DNA from: an uncultured Lachnospiraceae bacterium
Lineage (GTDB): Bacteria; Bacillota; Clostridia; Lachnospirales; Lachnospiraceae
Reading direction: 5' to 3'
Assembly: GCA_937916415.1 (NCBI GenBank)
Contig: CALGGH010000231.1
Location: 1-18,656 of the forward strand
DNA: 18,656 bases
Positions 8,793-15,392 of the stretch are shown here, piece by piece. The notes under the pieces are model-generated. The model had not been told where the DNA came from. It saw only the letters and a program-made list of their open reading frames with translations, and ran no database searches. Positions within the stretch are counted from its first letter, which is position 1. Each line of letters begins with the position of its first letter. The position numbers and the translations under genes were made by a program.

Positions 8793-8839
8793 ATTCTCAT
8801 GACCCGGGCGGAGAGAAAAAGGGAGGAGAGATAATCCAC

Positions 8840-9955
8840 ATGCCAAACTTAAGGGAGATCAAGATAAGCGAGATAGACAGGATAAACGTACACGGACGCA
8901 CCGGCCGCCAGCTACAGCCGCTGCCGCTGTTTTTTAACGGGAGCGGGATCGAGGTCACGGTGACGGGAGCGGAACTGTGGGTTGAGGTGGAGACGGACAG
9001 CGACAACCTGGAGCCCTGGGTGGCGTACGAGATAAACGGTGCGTTCATGGGACGGCAGATGCTGCTGCCCGGCACGCATGAGCTGTGCCTTTTCCGCAAC
9101 CTCGAGCCGTCAGAGCCCAAGACCGTGAAGTTCTACCGCGAGCTGCAGGCGGTGAGCGAGGATGAACGCTGTCAGGTGCTCGTGAGCGGACTGAAGCTGG
9201 ACGGGGAGTTCCTGGATCCGCCGCGCAGAAGCCGCAGGATAGAGTTCATCGGGGACAGCATCACCTCCGGAGAGGGTACCTACGGCAGGGTGGAGGACAC
9301 GGTATGGGTGGCCATGTACATGAGCGCCTCCGTGAACTACGCGACCATGACCGGCCGGGAACTGGATGCCGACGTGCAGCTCATTTCCCAGGGCGGATGG
9401 GGAGTTTACTGCGGCTGGGACAATGACGTGCGTCACAACCTGCCCTCGGTTTATGAAAAGGTATGCGGACTGGCTGACGGCCCTGCGAACGAAGCGCTGG
9501 GCGCTGCCGACCACTATGATTTCTCATTTGCGCCCGATGCCATCGTGGTGAACCTCTGTACCAATGACAACTCGGCCTTCAATCAGCCGCCCTTTACGAC
9601 TCCTGACGGAGTGACTCACAAGCAGCACAGAAACCCCGACGGAACGTTTCTGAAGGAGGACGAGCGCAAGGTGGAGGAGGCCATCATCGGATTCCTGCGC
9701 ATGATCCGCAGGCACAATCCCGGCTCACACGTCGTCTGGTGCTACGGCATGCTGGGATATGAGATGACGCTGACGATCACCCGTGCCATCAACGAGTACA
9801 AGGCTGCGTCGGGAGACGAAAACGTCGCTTTCCTGAACCTGCCCAATACCACTCCCGACACTCTGGGCGCTCACATGCATCCGGGGCCTAAGTCACATGA
9901 GAAGGCGGCAAAGGTCCTGGCAGATTACCTCAGGATGCAGATGGGCTGGGACTGA
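8840..9955 (+). CDS. SGNH/GDSL esterase, two-domain CE2-like carbohydrate deacetylase
   Basis: A 371-residue protein with a beta-rich N-terminal domain (about 1-130) and a SGNH hydrolase domain: GDSITSGEG with Ser140, the glycine block GGWG (185-188), TNDN with Asn242, and HP with His347 near the C-terminus. This two-domain layout is that of carbohydrate esterase family 2, which removes acetyl groups from xylan or glucomannan side chains. The usual acid before the catalytic His (D-W-H-P in typical CE2) reads H-M-H-P here, so the enzyme may work with a Ser-His dyad, as reported for some CE2 members. No signal peptide is seen, so it should act on imported oligosaccharides in the cytoplasm. GGAGAG lies 9 bases before the ATG. 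Its last codons overlap the start of a 22-bp repeat array. Confidence 0.87.
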   Translation: MPNLREIKISEIDRINVHGRTGRQLQPLPLFFNGSGIEVTVTGAELWVEVETDSDNLEPWVAYEINGAFMGRQMLLPGTHELCLFRNLEPSEPKTVKFYRELQAVSEDERCQVLVSGLKLDGEFLDPPRRSRRIEFIGDSITSGEGTYGRVEDTVWVAMYMSASVNYATMTGRELDADVQLISQGGWGVYCGWDNDVRHNLPSVYEKVCGLADGPANEALGAADHYDFSFAPDAIVVNLCTNDNSAFNQPPFTTPDGVTHKQHRNPDGTFLKEDERKVEEAIIGFLRMIRRHNPGSHVVWCYGMLGYEMTLTITRAINEYKAASGDENVAFLNLPNTTPDTLGAHMHPGPKSHEKAAKVLADYLRMQMGWD

Positions 9956-10087
9956 CAACGTAAAATGCCGGTACTGACGACAAAAAATGCCGGTACTGAC
10001 GACATGAAAGGTCTGGACTGATGAAGTAAAATGTTCTGACTGATAATAAAAATACGTGCCTTGACTGATAATCAAAAACACGTTGCC
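9951..10087. repeat. six-unit 22-bp tandem repeat beginning at the esterase stop codon
   Basis: Degenerate units each start with ACTGA at 9951, 9973, 9995, 10017, 10039 and 10064, so the spacing is 22, 22, 22, 22 and 25. The first units carry AAAATGCCGGT after ACTGACRAC; later units drift to ACTGATAATCAAAAACACG. The stop codon TGA of the upstream esterase is part of unit 1. Degeneration from left to right suggests an old array with newer duplication at the left end. There are no spacers and no protein, and its function is unknown. Confidence 0.8.
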
Positions 10088-10111
10088 ACGTCAGTTAAAA
10101 GGTGATAATAT
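10083..10111 (+). promoter_or_regulatory. candidate sigma-A promoter upstream of the YjfB-type gene
   Basis: TTGCCA (10083-10088) and TAATAT (10106-10111) are separated by 17 bases, between the repeat array and the inverted-repeat element. The -35 match is 5 of 6 and the -10 match 4 of 6. A transcript from here would carry the 144-bp hairpin element as the leader of the small motility gene. The match is moderate and it could be chance. Confidence 0.35.
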
Positions 10112-10116
10112 TTATG

Positions 10117-10260
10117 TATGGTAAACGACAAAGTCCTTTTTACTTTGGCGTTTGCTGCGTCGGATTTTGGCCGCTTTAGCGGCATATTTTCTCACAAAAT
10201 CCGTGCGCATCCGCCGGAGGCATTATAGTGAACGACAAATTGTTTTTGTCGTTCACCATA
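10117..10260. mobile_element. 144-bp MITE-like element with 16-bp terminal inverted repeats
   Basis: The ends TATGGTAAACGACAAA (10117-10132) and TTTGTCGTTCACCATA (10245-10260) are reverse complements except for one base. The outermost TA on each side could be a TA target duplication, as made by IS630/Tc1-mariner-type transposases. Inside are a second copy of the end sequence forming a perfect 12-bp hairpin (10228-10239 with 10245-10256), a CGGATTTTG/CAAAATCCG stem (10161-10169 with 10195-10203) and a nested GCCGC-TTTA-GCGGC hairpin (10170-10183). It has no coding capacity. A non-autonomous element is the best reading; a structured leader RNA for the gene 38 bases downstream is the alternative. 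Confidence 0.6.
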
Positions 10261-10297
10261 ACCATCAAACGGAACTGATAGATGTAGGAGGTACGGT

Positions 10298-10498
10298 ATG
10301 GACACATCCATGATGGTAACACCCGATATAGCGTCGATGTCTATGGCCATGGCCGGCAGCAAGGTTCAGGATGATATCGGTGTGGCAGTACTTTCTAAGG
10401 CACTTGACAGCTTTCAGGATAACGGAGCAGCCATGACTAAGATGATGGAACAGTCTGTTACGCCTTATCTTGGATCCAACTTTGACATGTCCGTATAG
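10298..10498 (+). CDS. small YjfB-family putative motility protein
   Basis: A 66-residue protein matching the YjfB family of short Firmicute proteins linked to motility regulons. It has an SMAM segment near the N-terminus, a middle helix of the type VAVLSKALD, MMEQS, and the characteristic ending PYLGSNFDMSV, which corresponds to the LGSNxDxxx tail of the family. The molecular role is not known. AGGAGG at 10286-10291 sits 6 bases before the ATG, so it should be well translated. It is monocistronic: a possible promoter lies upstream of a hairpin element, and a strong intrinsic terminator follows 26 bases after the stop. The presence of a chemotaxis receptor and an HD-GYP gene nearby agrees with a motile host. 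Confidence 0.85.
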   Translation: MDTSMMVTPDIASMSMAMAGSKVQDDIGVAVLSKALDSFQDNGAAMTKMMEQSVTPYLGSNFDMSV

Positions 10499-10524
10499 TG
10501 GCGCATATATCACACAATTCCAAG

Positions 10525-10551
10525 GGCCACCCGCATTCGGGTGGCCTTTTT
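10525..10551 (+). terminator. intrinsic terminator after the YjfB-type gene
   Basis: GGCCACCCG (10525-10533) pairs perfectly with CGGGTGGCC (10538-10546) around CATT and is followed directly by TTTTT (10547-10551). This is a textbook rho-independent terminator. It separates the small motility gene from the glycosidase gene, and it lies upstream of the glycosidase start chosen here. Confidence 0.95.
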
Positions 10552-10584
10552 ATGCACAATCATGTTTTAATTGGGAGGCAGCAC

Positions 10585-12288
10585 ATGAAAAAATGGATAA
10601 CCAGCGCAAACCCGTACATGCCGCTCTGGGAGCACGTGCCGGACGGAGAACCAAGGGTATTTGAGCATGACGGAGAAAAAAGGGTATACGTCTACGGTTC
10701 GCACGACACACTGGTCACGGAATACTGCGGCCTGGATTACGTGGTGTGGAGCGCTCCGGTGGACGACCTGACGGACTGGAAGTGCCACGGCACCTGCTAC
10801 AGGTCCATGAGCGGCAATCCGCTGTATGCGCCTGACGTCGTGCATAAGGACGGCACCTATTACATGTACGTGGCGGAAGACCGCGGAAGCCGCGTCTACG
10901 TCGCCAGGTCCGACGTGCCCTGGGGTCCCTTTACGGACCCGGTGCTTACGGACCTGGGATTTGATCCCGGCATACTGGTTGATGATGACGGCAGGGTCTA
11001 TGCCTACTGGGGATTCTGCGGATCGTATGCCGCCGAGCTGGATGACGACATGGCCACGATCAAGGAGGGCACCCTCGTCAGCCACCTGGTCGGTCATGCC
11101 AATGCTCCCTGGACCGAAGATCAAGATCACTATGACGAAAAAGACGCCTTTTTTGAGGCATCCAGTCCCAGGAAGGTGAACGGCAGGTACGTGCTCGTAT
11201 ATTCACGCAGGTACGCGCATGAGATCCCGGAGCTGGGAGCGTATGACGGCTGTAACGGCTTTTTGTCTTATAAATACAGTGATTCGCCGCTGGGCGGATT
11301 CGTGGAGGGCGGTGACGTAAGCTTTAACGGCGGTGAGATAATTCCCGACGCGGCGGCCGGAGGAGAGATTGACTCATCCGGTCATGTTAGCGGCAGGGGC
11401 ATAATGACGTATCAATGGGGCAATAACCACGGCTCCATCATGCAGGTCGGAGACGACTGGTACGTATTCTATCACAGGCAGACCGGCGCTAACGAGTATT
11501 CGAGGCAGGCCATGCTGGAGAGGATAGAAGTGGCGGAGGATGCTGACGGAAGGCTCTACATAGGCGCCATAGACCGGGAGGACGGCAGGCCCGTAGGATC
11601 ACGTCCCGTGGAAATGACCTCGCAGGGCGGACATTTGGACGGTCTGGATGCCAAATGCGTGATCCCTGCCGGATATGCCTGCCATCTGTATGACGGCGCG
11701 GGCAAAAGCATGTATTCGGTATCCTCGCCGGACGGGGCAGCCGGCGCCGCGGCTGACGCGGGCGATGATGACGGCCAAAAGAAGTCCGCGGAAAGGATGA
11801 AGGTCGTGCCGGTCTACACGCCGGAGAGCGGGCTTGATCCGGACGTATTTGAAATGATGCGGACGGAGGGCCGCGTGGGCAAGGCCGCAAGTGACGGCGA
11901 GATCAGGTACACCATCGGCATCGCGCATGAGGACGCGGGAGTGCATTCCTCACCGGTCATCAACGTAAGAAACGGATCGACGATAGGATTCAGGTACCTG
12001 CAGTTCGGCACGGACGGAGCGGATGAGGTGACGGCATGGTACGGCGCTCACGTCGGATACGCGGGACTGGGCAAGGTCATCAATGACCAGGCCCCGCAGG
12101 AGGTGCCGGGACTGACGGTGCTCGTACGCGCTGACGGACATGACGGAGAGATCGTGGGATGCATCGGCCGCTCCGGAGAGCCGTGCCGGCTTGCGCAGAG
12201 GCTTACCGGCAAGAGGGCAATATATTTTGAATTTCAGTCAGATGATCCGGAACGGACCTTTTGGTTTGACAGATTTACGTTTGATTGA
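10585..12288 (+). CDS. glycoside hydrolase family 43-type enzyme with C-terminal accessory domain
   Basis: A 567-residue five-bladed beta-propeller glycosidase of the GH43 type (beta-xylosidase or alpha-arabinofuranosidase activities in the family). The inverting triad is visible: general base Asp20 (PDGEP), pKa-modulating Asp84 (YAPDV) and general acid Glu191 (FFEASSP). Blade repeats run to about residue 370. A low-complexity Ala/Asp/Gly linker (about 381-405) leads to a beta-rich C-terminal module resembling a CBM6-like domain. There is no signal peptide, so it should trim imported oligosaccharides in the cytoplasm. The start is ATG 10585, 6 bases after GGGAGG. The frame stays open to 10498, but that extension runs through a terminator and is rejected. 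The nearby CE2-like esterase would deacetylate the same kind of substrate. Confidence 0.88.
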   Translation: MKKWITSANPYMPLWEHVPDGEPRVFEHDGEKRVYVYGSHDTLVTEYCGLDYVVWSAPVDDLTDWKCHGTCYRSMSGNPLYAPDVVHKDGTYYMYVAEDRGSRVYVARSDVPWGPFTDPVLTDLGFDPGILVDDDGRVYAYWGFCGSYAAELDDDMATIKEGTLVSHLVGHANAPWTEDQDHYDEKDAFFEASSPRKVNGRYVLVYSRRYAHEIPELGAYDGCNGFLSYKYSDSPLGGFVEGGDVSFNGGEIIPDAAAGGEIDSSGHVSGRGIMTYQWGNNHGSIMQVGDDWYVFYHRQTGANEYSRQAMLERIEVAEDADGRLYIGAIDREDGRPVGSRPVEMTSQGGHLDGLDAKCVIPAGYACHLYDGAGKSMYSVSSPDGAAGAAADAGDDDGQKKSAERMKVVPVYTPESGLDPDVFEMMRTEGRVGKAASDGEIRYTIGIAHEDAGVHSSPVINVRNGSTIGFRYLQFGTDGADEVTAWYGAHVGYAGLGKVINDQAPQEVPGLTVLVRADGHDGEIVGCIGRSGEPCRLAQRLTGKRAIYFEFQSDDPERTFWFDRFTFD

Positions 12289-12313
12289 AGTATGAAACGG
12301 GTTCTAATATAAT
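12285..12313 (+). promoter_or_regulatory. sigma-A promoter of the YbjN-family gene
   Basis: TTGAAG (12285-12290), 17 bases, then a perfect TATAAT (12308-12313). The -35 overlaps the stop codon of the glycosidase gene. Transcription should begin near 12320, at the edge of a palindrome. Confidence 0.7.
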
Positions 12314-12314
12314 T

Positions 12315-12352
12315 GGGTGTAGAAATGCATCCATGCATTTCTAAACACACCC
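12315..12352. promoter_or_regulatory. palindrome at the transcription start, operator or 5' hairpin
   Basis: TAGAAATGCAT (12320-12330) is the exact reverse complement of ATGCATTTCTA (12333-12343), with only CC between. Outside it, GGGTG (12315-12319) can pair with CACCC (12348-12352) across a 4-base bulge. It begins about where the RNA should start and has no T-run, so it is more likely a repressor-binding palindrome or a 5'-end stabilising hairpin than a terminator. Confidence 0.6.
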
Positions 12353-12407
12353 GGCATCATCCATGAGACCGGTGCAGATACTAAAAAACTATTAGGAGGT
12401 TATGTTT

Positions 12408-12821
12408 ATGGCTAGTCAGGCAACCCGGATTTTCATGGCATACTTGGAAAGCAAGGAAATGAAGGTTCAGATTCTGGATGATGAAACGAACCTGATCGCG
12501 TTGGGACTTGGGCTTAACAACACTCAGCTGAGGTTATTCATCAGGTTTGGCGATGATGACAGTGACGTTCATCTCGAGGGCCGCGAGTTTGCCAGGATCC
12601 CGTCGGAGCAGGCGGGAAAGGCATTGGAAATCTGCAACTCGCTCAATGATGCGTACAGGTGGGTCAAGTTCGTATGGGAAGAAAACGGTGACCTGGCGTG
12701 CAGGTGTGACGGCGTGATACAGCTGGACAGCTGCGCTGAAGAAACCTATGAACTGCTGGCCAGGATGGCGGGAATCGTGGATGATGCTTATCCTGAGATC
12801 ATGAAGAAACTGTGGGCTTGA
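12408..12821 (+). CDS. YbjN-domain (type III secretion chaperone-like fold) protein
   Basis: A 137-residue acidic, soluble protein resembling the YbjN family. Recognisable traits are the central beta-strands (LRLFIRFGDD, YRWVKFVWEENGDLACRCD), the LDSC segment after them, and the C-terminal VDDAYPEIMKKL, which matches the family's DxAYPxIM ending. YbjN proteins share the CesT-like chaperone fold but have no agreed function in Firmicutes. ATG 12408 is chosen over ATG 12402 because AGGAGG (12394-12399) lies 8 bases before 12408 but only 2 before 12402. It has its own consensus promoter and is followed after 4 bases by a gene for a short unknown protein, so the two products probably work together. 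Confidence 0.8.
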   Translation: MASQATRIFMAYLESKEMKVQILDDETNLIALGLGLNNTQLRLFIRFGDDDSDVHLEGREFARIPSEQAGKALEICNSLNDAYRWVKFVWEENGDLACRCDGVIQLDSCAEETYELLARMAGIVDDAYPEIMKKLWA

Positions 12822-12825
12822 GACT

Positions 12826-13149
12826 ATGGAAGTAGACAATCGCATATACAATCTGGCCAGGAAGCTTTGCAAGAACCTTCCGGAGGACACTCCGGAAGGG
12901 TTTTTGTATGGATATCTCAAGATGGCCTCAATGAACAAGGAAGTACTCAGCGACTACCTGTCCAAGGGCGGAGTTGCCAACGTGGACGAGACCGTGAACG
13001 GGATCAATGAATCGCTGACGGAGATCACCGAACGTGGCCTCGACGTCGGCCTGCTCAAGGCGACCGACTTTACCTCTGCCACGGAAAAGACCGAGGCAAA
13101 CAGCGCCGACAATGAAAAGAGGCGTCCGCTGGGATTTGGCGCTTTCTGA
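12826..13149 (+). CDS. hypothetical protein, 107 residues
   Basis: I do not recognise a family. The 107-residue product has a predicted helical N-terminal half (about 1-75) and a polar, charged tail of about 30 residues ending in PLGFGAF, which looks disordered and could be a short binding peptide. There is no signal peptide and no membrane helix. The ATG is 4 bases after the YbjN gene stop, without a clear ribosome site of its own, so translation is probably coupled. Codon use resembles the neighbours, which supports it as real. Oddly, bases 51-80 of the gene form a complete intrinsic-terminator-like hairpin with a T-run. A start at ATG 12922, after the hairpin, would give a 75-residue form. 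Confidence 0.65.
   Translation: MEVDNRIYNLARKLCKNLPEDTPEGFLYGYLKMASMNKEVLSDYLSKGGVANVDETVNGINESLTEITERGLDVGLLKATDFTSATEKTEANSADNEKRRPLGFGAF
12876..12905 (+). terminator. terminator-like hairpin inside the 107-residue gene
   Basis: CCTTCCGGAG (12876-12885) pairs perfectly with CTCCGGAAGG (12890-12899) around GACA, followed by G and TTTTT (12901-12905). It has the full form of a rho-independent terminator yet lies 50 bases into an open reading frame. It may end most transcripts after the YbjN gene, with read-through when ribosomes keep the stem open. Confidence 0.65.
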
Positions 13150-13170
13150 CAAATCGCCGATTAAGGCACA

Positions 13171-13195
13171 TTTCCGTATGGAAACGTGATATCAT
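13171..13195 (+). promoter_or_regulatory. candidate -10 element and palindrome just before the HD-GYP gene
   Basis: TATCAT (13190-13195) matches the -10 consensus at 5 of 6 positions and ends 7 bases before the ATG at 13203, so a transcript could start at or near the start codon. A TTTCC-GTAT-GGAAA palindrome (13171-13184) lies in the spacer. No good -35 is seen (TTAAGG or GGCACA at poor spacing), so support is limited. Confidence 0.35.
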
Positions 13196-13202
13196 ATTGC
13201 TT

Positions 13203-15332
13203 ATGGATGAAATCAGAAAAACAATCAATAAAAACAAGAACATACCATGGGTGATAATCCTGTGCGTGGCGGCTCTTGGGCTTAACCTGGGCGGAGCGGC
13301 GCTTGCCTCCGCCATTCACGTGCCGGTATATCTCGACACCATGGGAACCCTGCTGGCAGCCGTCGTCGGCGGTTACCTGCCCGGCATAATGGTTGGTTTC
13401 GTCAGCAATTTCATCAAGGCATCCAGTGATCCCACGGCGATATACTATGAGTGCCTCAGCGTCATCATGGCCGTGGTGGCTTCGTGGTTTGAGCAAAAGG
13501 GATATCTGAGAAAGTTCTGGGGCATAATCGCTTTTACGATACTTGCGGCCCTGATCGGAGGCGGACTGGGCTCACTGCTGACATGGTTCCTGTATGGATT
13601 TGCGGCAGAGGGGATCTCGATTCCCTTTGTCAGGCACCTGTATGACAGCGGCAGGTTCGATCCGTTCATGGCACAATTTGCCGGAGATCTGTTCATTGAC
13701 TTCATAGACAAGGTCATCAACATGATCTTCATCCTGCCGGTCTATACGCTGCTTCCCGATAACGTCCGTCAGAAGCTCAGGCTGAACGGATGGCAGCAGA
13801 ATCCGCTCAGGGACAAGGATGCGCTCAAGGCGGATTACAGTGACAACAGGTTCATATCCATCAGGACCAAGATGATGGTCATGATCACGTCCGCGCTGCT
13901 GATCATCGCGATAGCGTCAACCGTGATAGGATACAAGCTTTACCTGGAGGACAGCATTGAGAATCACAGGTATCTGGGAGAGGGCGTGGCAAGCACCGTC
14001 GCCGGAGTCGTTGAGCCGCACAGAATCAATGACTACATCGAAATGGGATATTCCGCGATAGGCTACGTTCGGACCGAGAACAACCTGTATGACATCAGGA
14101 GCAGTTCTCCGGACATTGAGTACGTATACGTATACCGCATACTGCCGGACGGGTGTCACGTGGTCTTTGACCTGGACACCGAAGACCTGCAGGGAGCGGA
14201 GGCAGGCGAGGTCATTCCATTTGACGAATCCTTTGGTCCGTATCTGGACGACTTGCTGGCAGGCAGGGAGATCGAGCCCATCATCAGTGATGACACCTAC
14301 GGATGGCTGCTTTCGATATACAAGCCCATCGTGGACGAAAACGGCGTGACTCAGGCCTATGCCTGCGTGGACATATCCATGAACCGTCTCAAGGCCAACG
14401 GATATGCGTTCCTGGCCAAGCAGATATCGCTTTTCATAGGCATTTTCATACTCATCCTGGCGGTAGGCCTGTGGATCATCAGATACAACCTGATATATCC
14501 GGTCAACACCATGGCCATGGCGGCGACCAATTTTGCCTACCACATGGAGGATCAGCCCGAGGACAGCGTTGACCGGGTGAAGAACCTGCAGATCTGCACC
14601 GGCGACGAAATTGAGAATCTCTATCTGGCATTCTCCAAGATGACGGAGGACAGCGTAAAGTACGTCAACGAGATCAATGAGAAGACCGACACGATACAGG
14701 AGATGCAGAACAGCCTGATCCTCGTGCTGGCAGACATGGTGGAGAGCAGGGACAAGAATACCGGCGACCACGTGCGCAAGACCGCTATATATACCGGCGT
14801 GATCATGGAGGAGCTTCGCAAGGAAGGCATATACCTGGATCAGCTGACCGACGAGTTCGTGCATGACGTGTACCATTCCGCGCCGCTGCATGACATAGGC
14901 AAGATCAGCGTGTCCGACGTGATACTCAACAAGCCCGGCAAACTGACGGATGAGGAGTTTGCCCAGATGAAGAGCCATACCACGGTGGGGAGCGAGATAC
15001 TCAGCCGCGTCATCGACATGGTTCCCGAATCCAGCTACCTCTACACCGCCAAGGACCTGGCGGAGTATCATCATGAAAAATGGAACGGCACCGGATATCC
15101 GCATGGCATCTCCGGTGAGGAGATCCCGCTTTCCGCACGCATCATGGCCGTGGCGGACGTGTTTGACGCCCTTGTTTCCAAGAGAAGCTACAAGGAGGGC
15201 ATGCCCGTCGAAAAGGCACTGGGCATAATCCGAGAGGGAGTGGGCACTCATTTCGACCCTTACGTGGCGCAGGCATTCCTTAACGCGGAGCCGGAGGTAC
15301 GCAAGGTACTGGACGGAACGCGTGTGTCATAA
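13203..15332 (+). CDS. membrane HD-GYP protein with ECF S-component-like N-terminal domain
   Basis: A 709-residue membrane signalling protein. Order: residues 14-190, several membrane helices resembling an ECF-transporter substrate-binding (S) component; a membrane helix at about 221-243; an extracytoplasmic Cache-like sensor at about 244-405; a helix at about 408-427; a HAMP-like linker; and an HD-GYP domain at about 505-700. The catalytic set is intact: His523, His563-Asp564 (HDIGK), HHEKWNGTGYP with GYP at 631-633, and DVFDAL. HD-GYP enzymes hydrolyse cyclic di-GMP, favouring motility. ATG 13203 is preferred over the in-frame TTG at 13197; no ribosome site precedes either, so initiation may be leaderless. 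The chemotaxis receptor gene that follows fits a motility role. What the S-component-like part binds is unknown. Confidence 0.88.
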   Translation: MDEIRKTINKNKNIPWVIILCVAALGLNLGGAALASAIHVPVYLDTMGTLLAAVVGGYLPGIMVGFVSNFIKASSDPTAIYYECLSVIMAVVASWFEQKGYLRKFWGIIAFTILAALIGGGLGSLLTWFLYGFAAEGISIPFVRHLYDSGRFDPFMAQFAGDLFIDFIDKVINMIFILPVYTLLPDNVRQKLRLNGWQQNPLRDKDALKADYSDNRFISIRTKMMVMITSALLIIAIASTVIGYKLYLEDSIENHRYLGEGVASTVAGVVEPHRINDYIEMGYSAIGYVRTENNLYDIRSSSPDIEYVYVYRILPDGCHVVFDLDTEDLQGAEAGEVIPFDESFGPYLDDLLAGREIEPIISDDTYGWLLSIYKPIVDENGVTQAYACVDISMNRLKANGYAFLAKQISLFIGIFILILAVGLWIIRYNLIYPVNTMAMAATNFAYHMEDQPEDSVDRVKNLQICTGDEIENLYLAFSKMTEDSVKYVNEINEKTDTIQEMQNSLILVLADMVESRDKNTGDHVRKTAIYTGVIMEELRKEGIYLDQLTDEFVHDVYHSAPLHDIGKISVSDVILNKPGKLTDEEFAQMKSHTTVGSEILSRVIDMVPESSYLYTAKDLAEYHHEKWNGTGYPHGISGEEIPLSARIMAVADVFDALVSKRSYKEGMPVEKALGIIREGVGTHFDPYVAQAFLNAEPEVRKVLDGTRVS

Positions 15333-15392
15333 CGTCACGAATCGAGCTTTTGCCACTATGGCATAAAAATAGATTCAAGAAAGGATAATCTA

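Noticed and set aside
9951..10087. 22-bp repeats as a CRISPR array or origin iterons
   Set aside because: There are no spacers for CRISPR. The iteron-like spacing is noted, but no replication initiator gene or AT-rich unwinding region accompanies it.
10498..10584. Upstream extension of the GH43 frame
   Set aside because: It would start at the end of the YjfB-type gene, run through a strong intrinsic terminator and lack a ribosome site. ATG 10585 has GGGAGG at the right distance.
13140..13165. Flagellar sigma-D promoter (GCCGATTA at 13156) before the HD-GYP gene
   Set aside because: The -10-like word is present, but no TAAA-type -35 is found at the required distance upstream.
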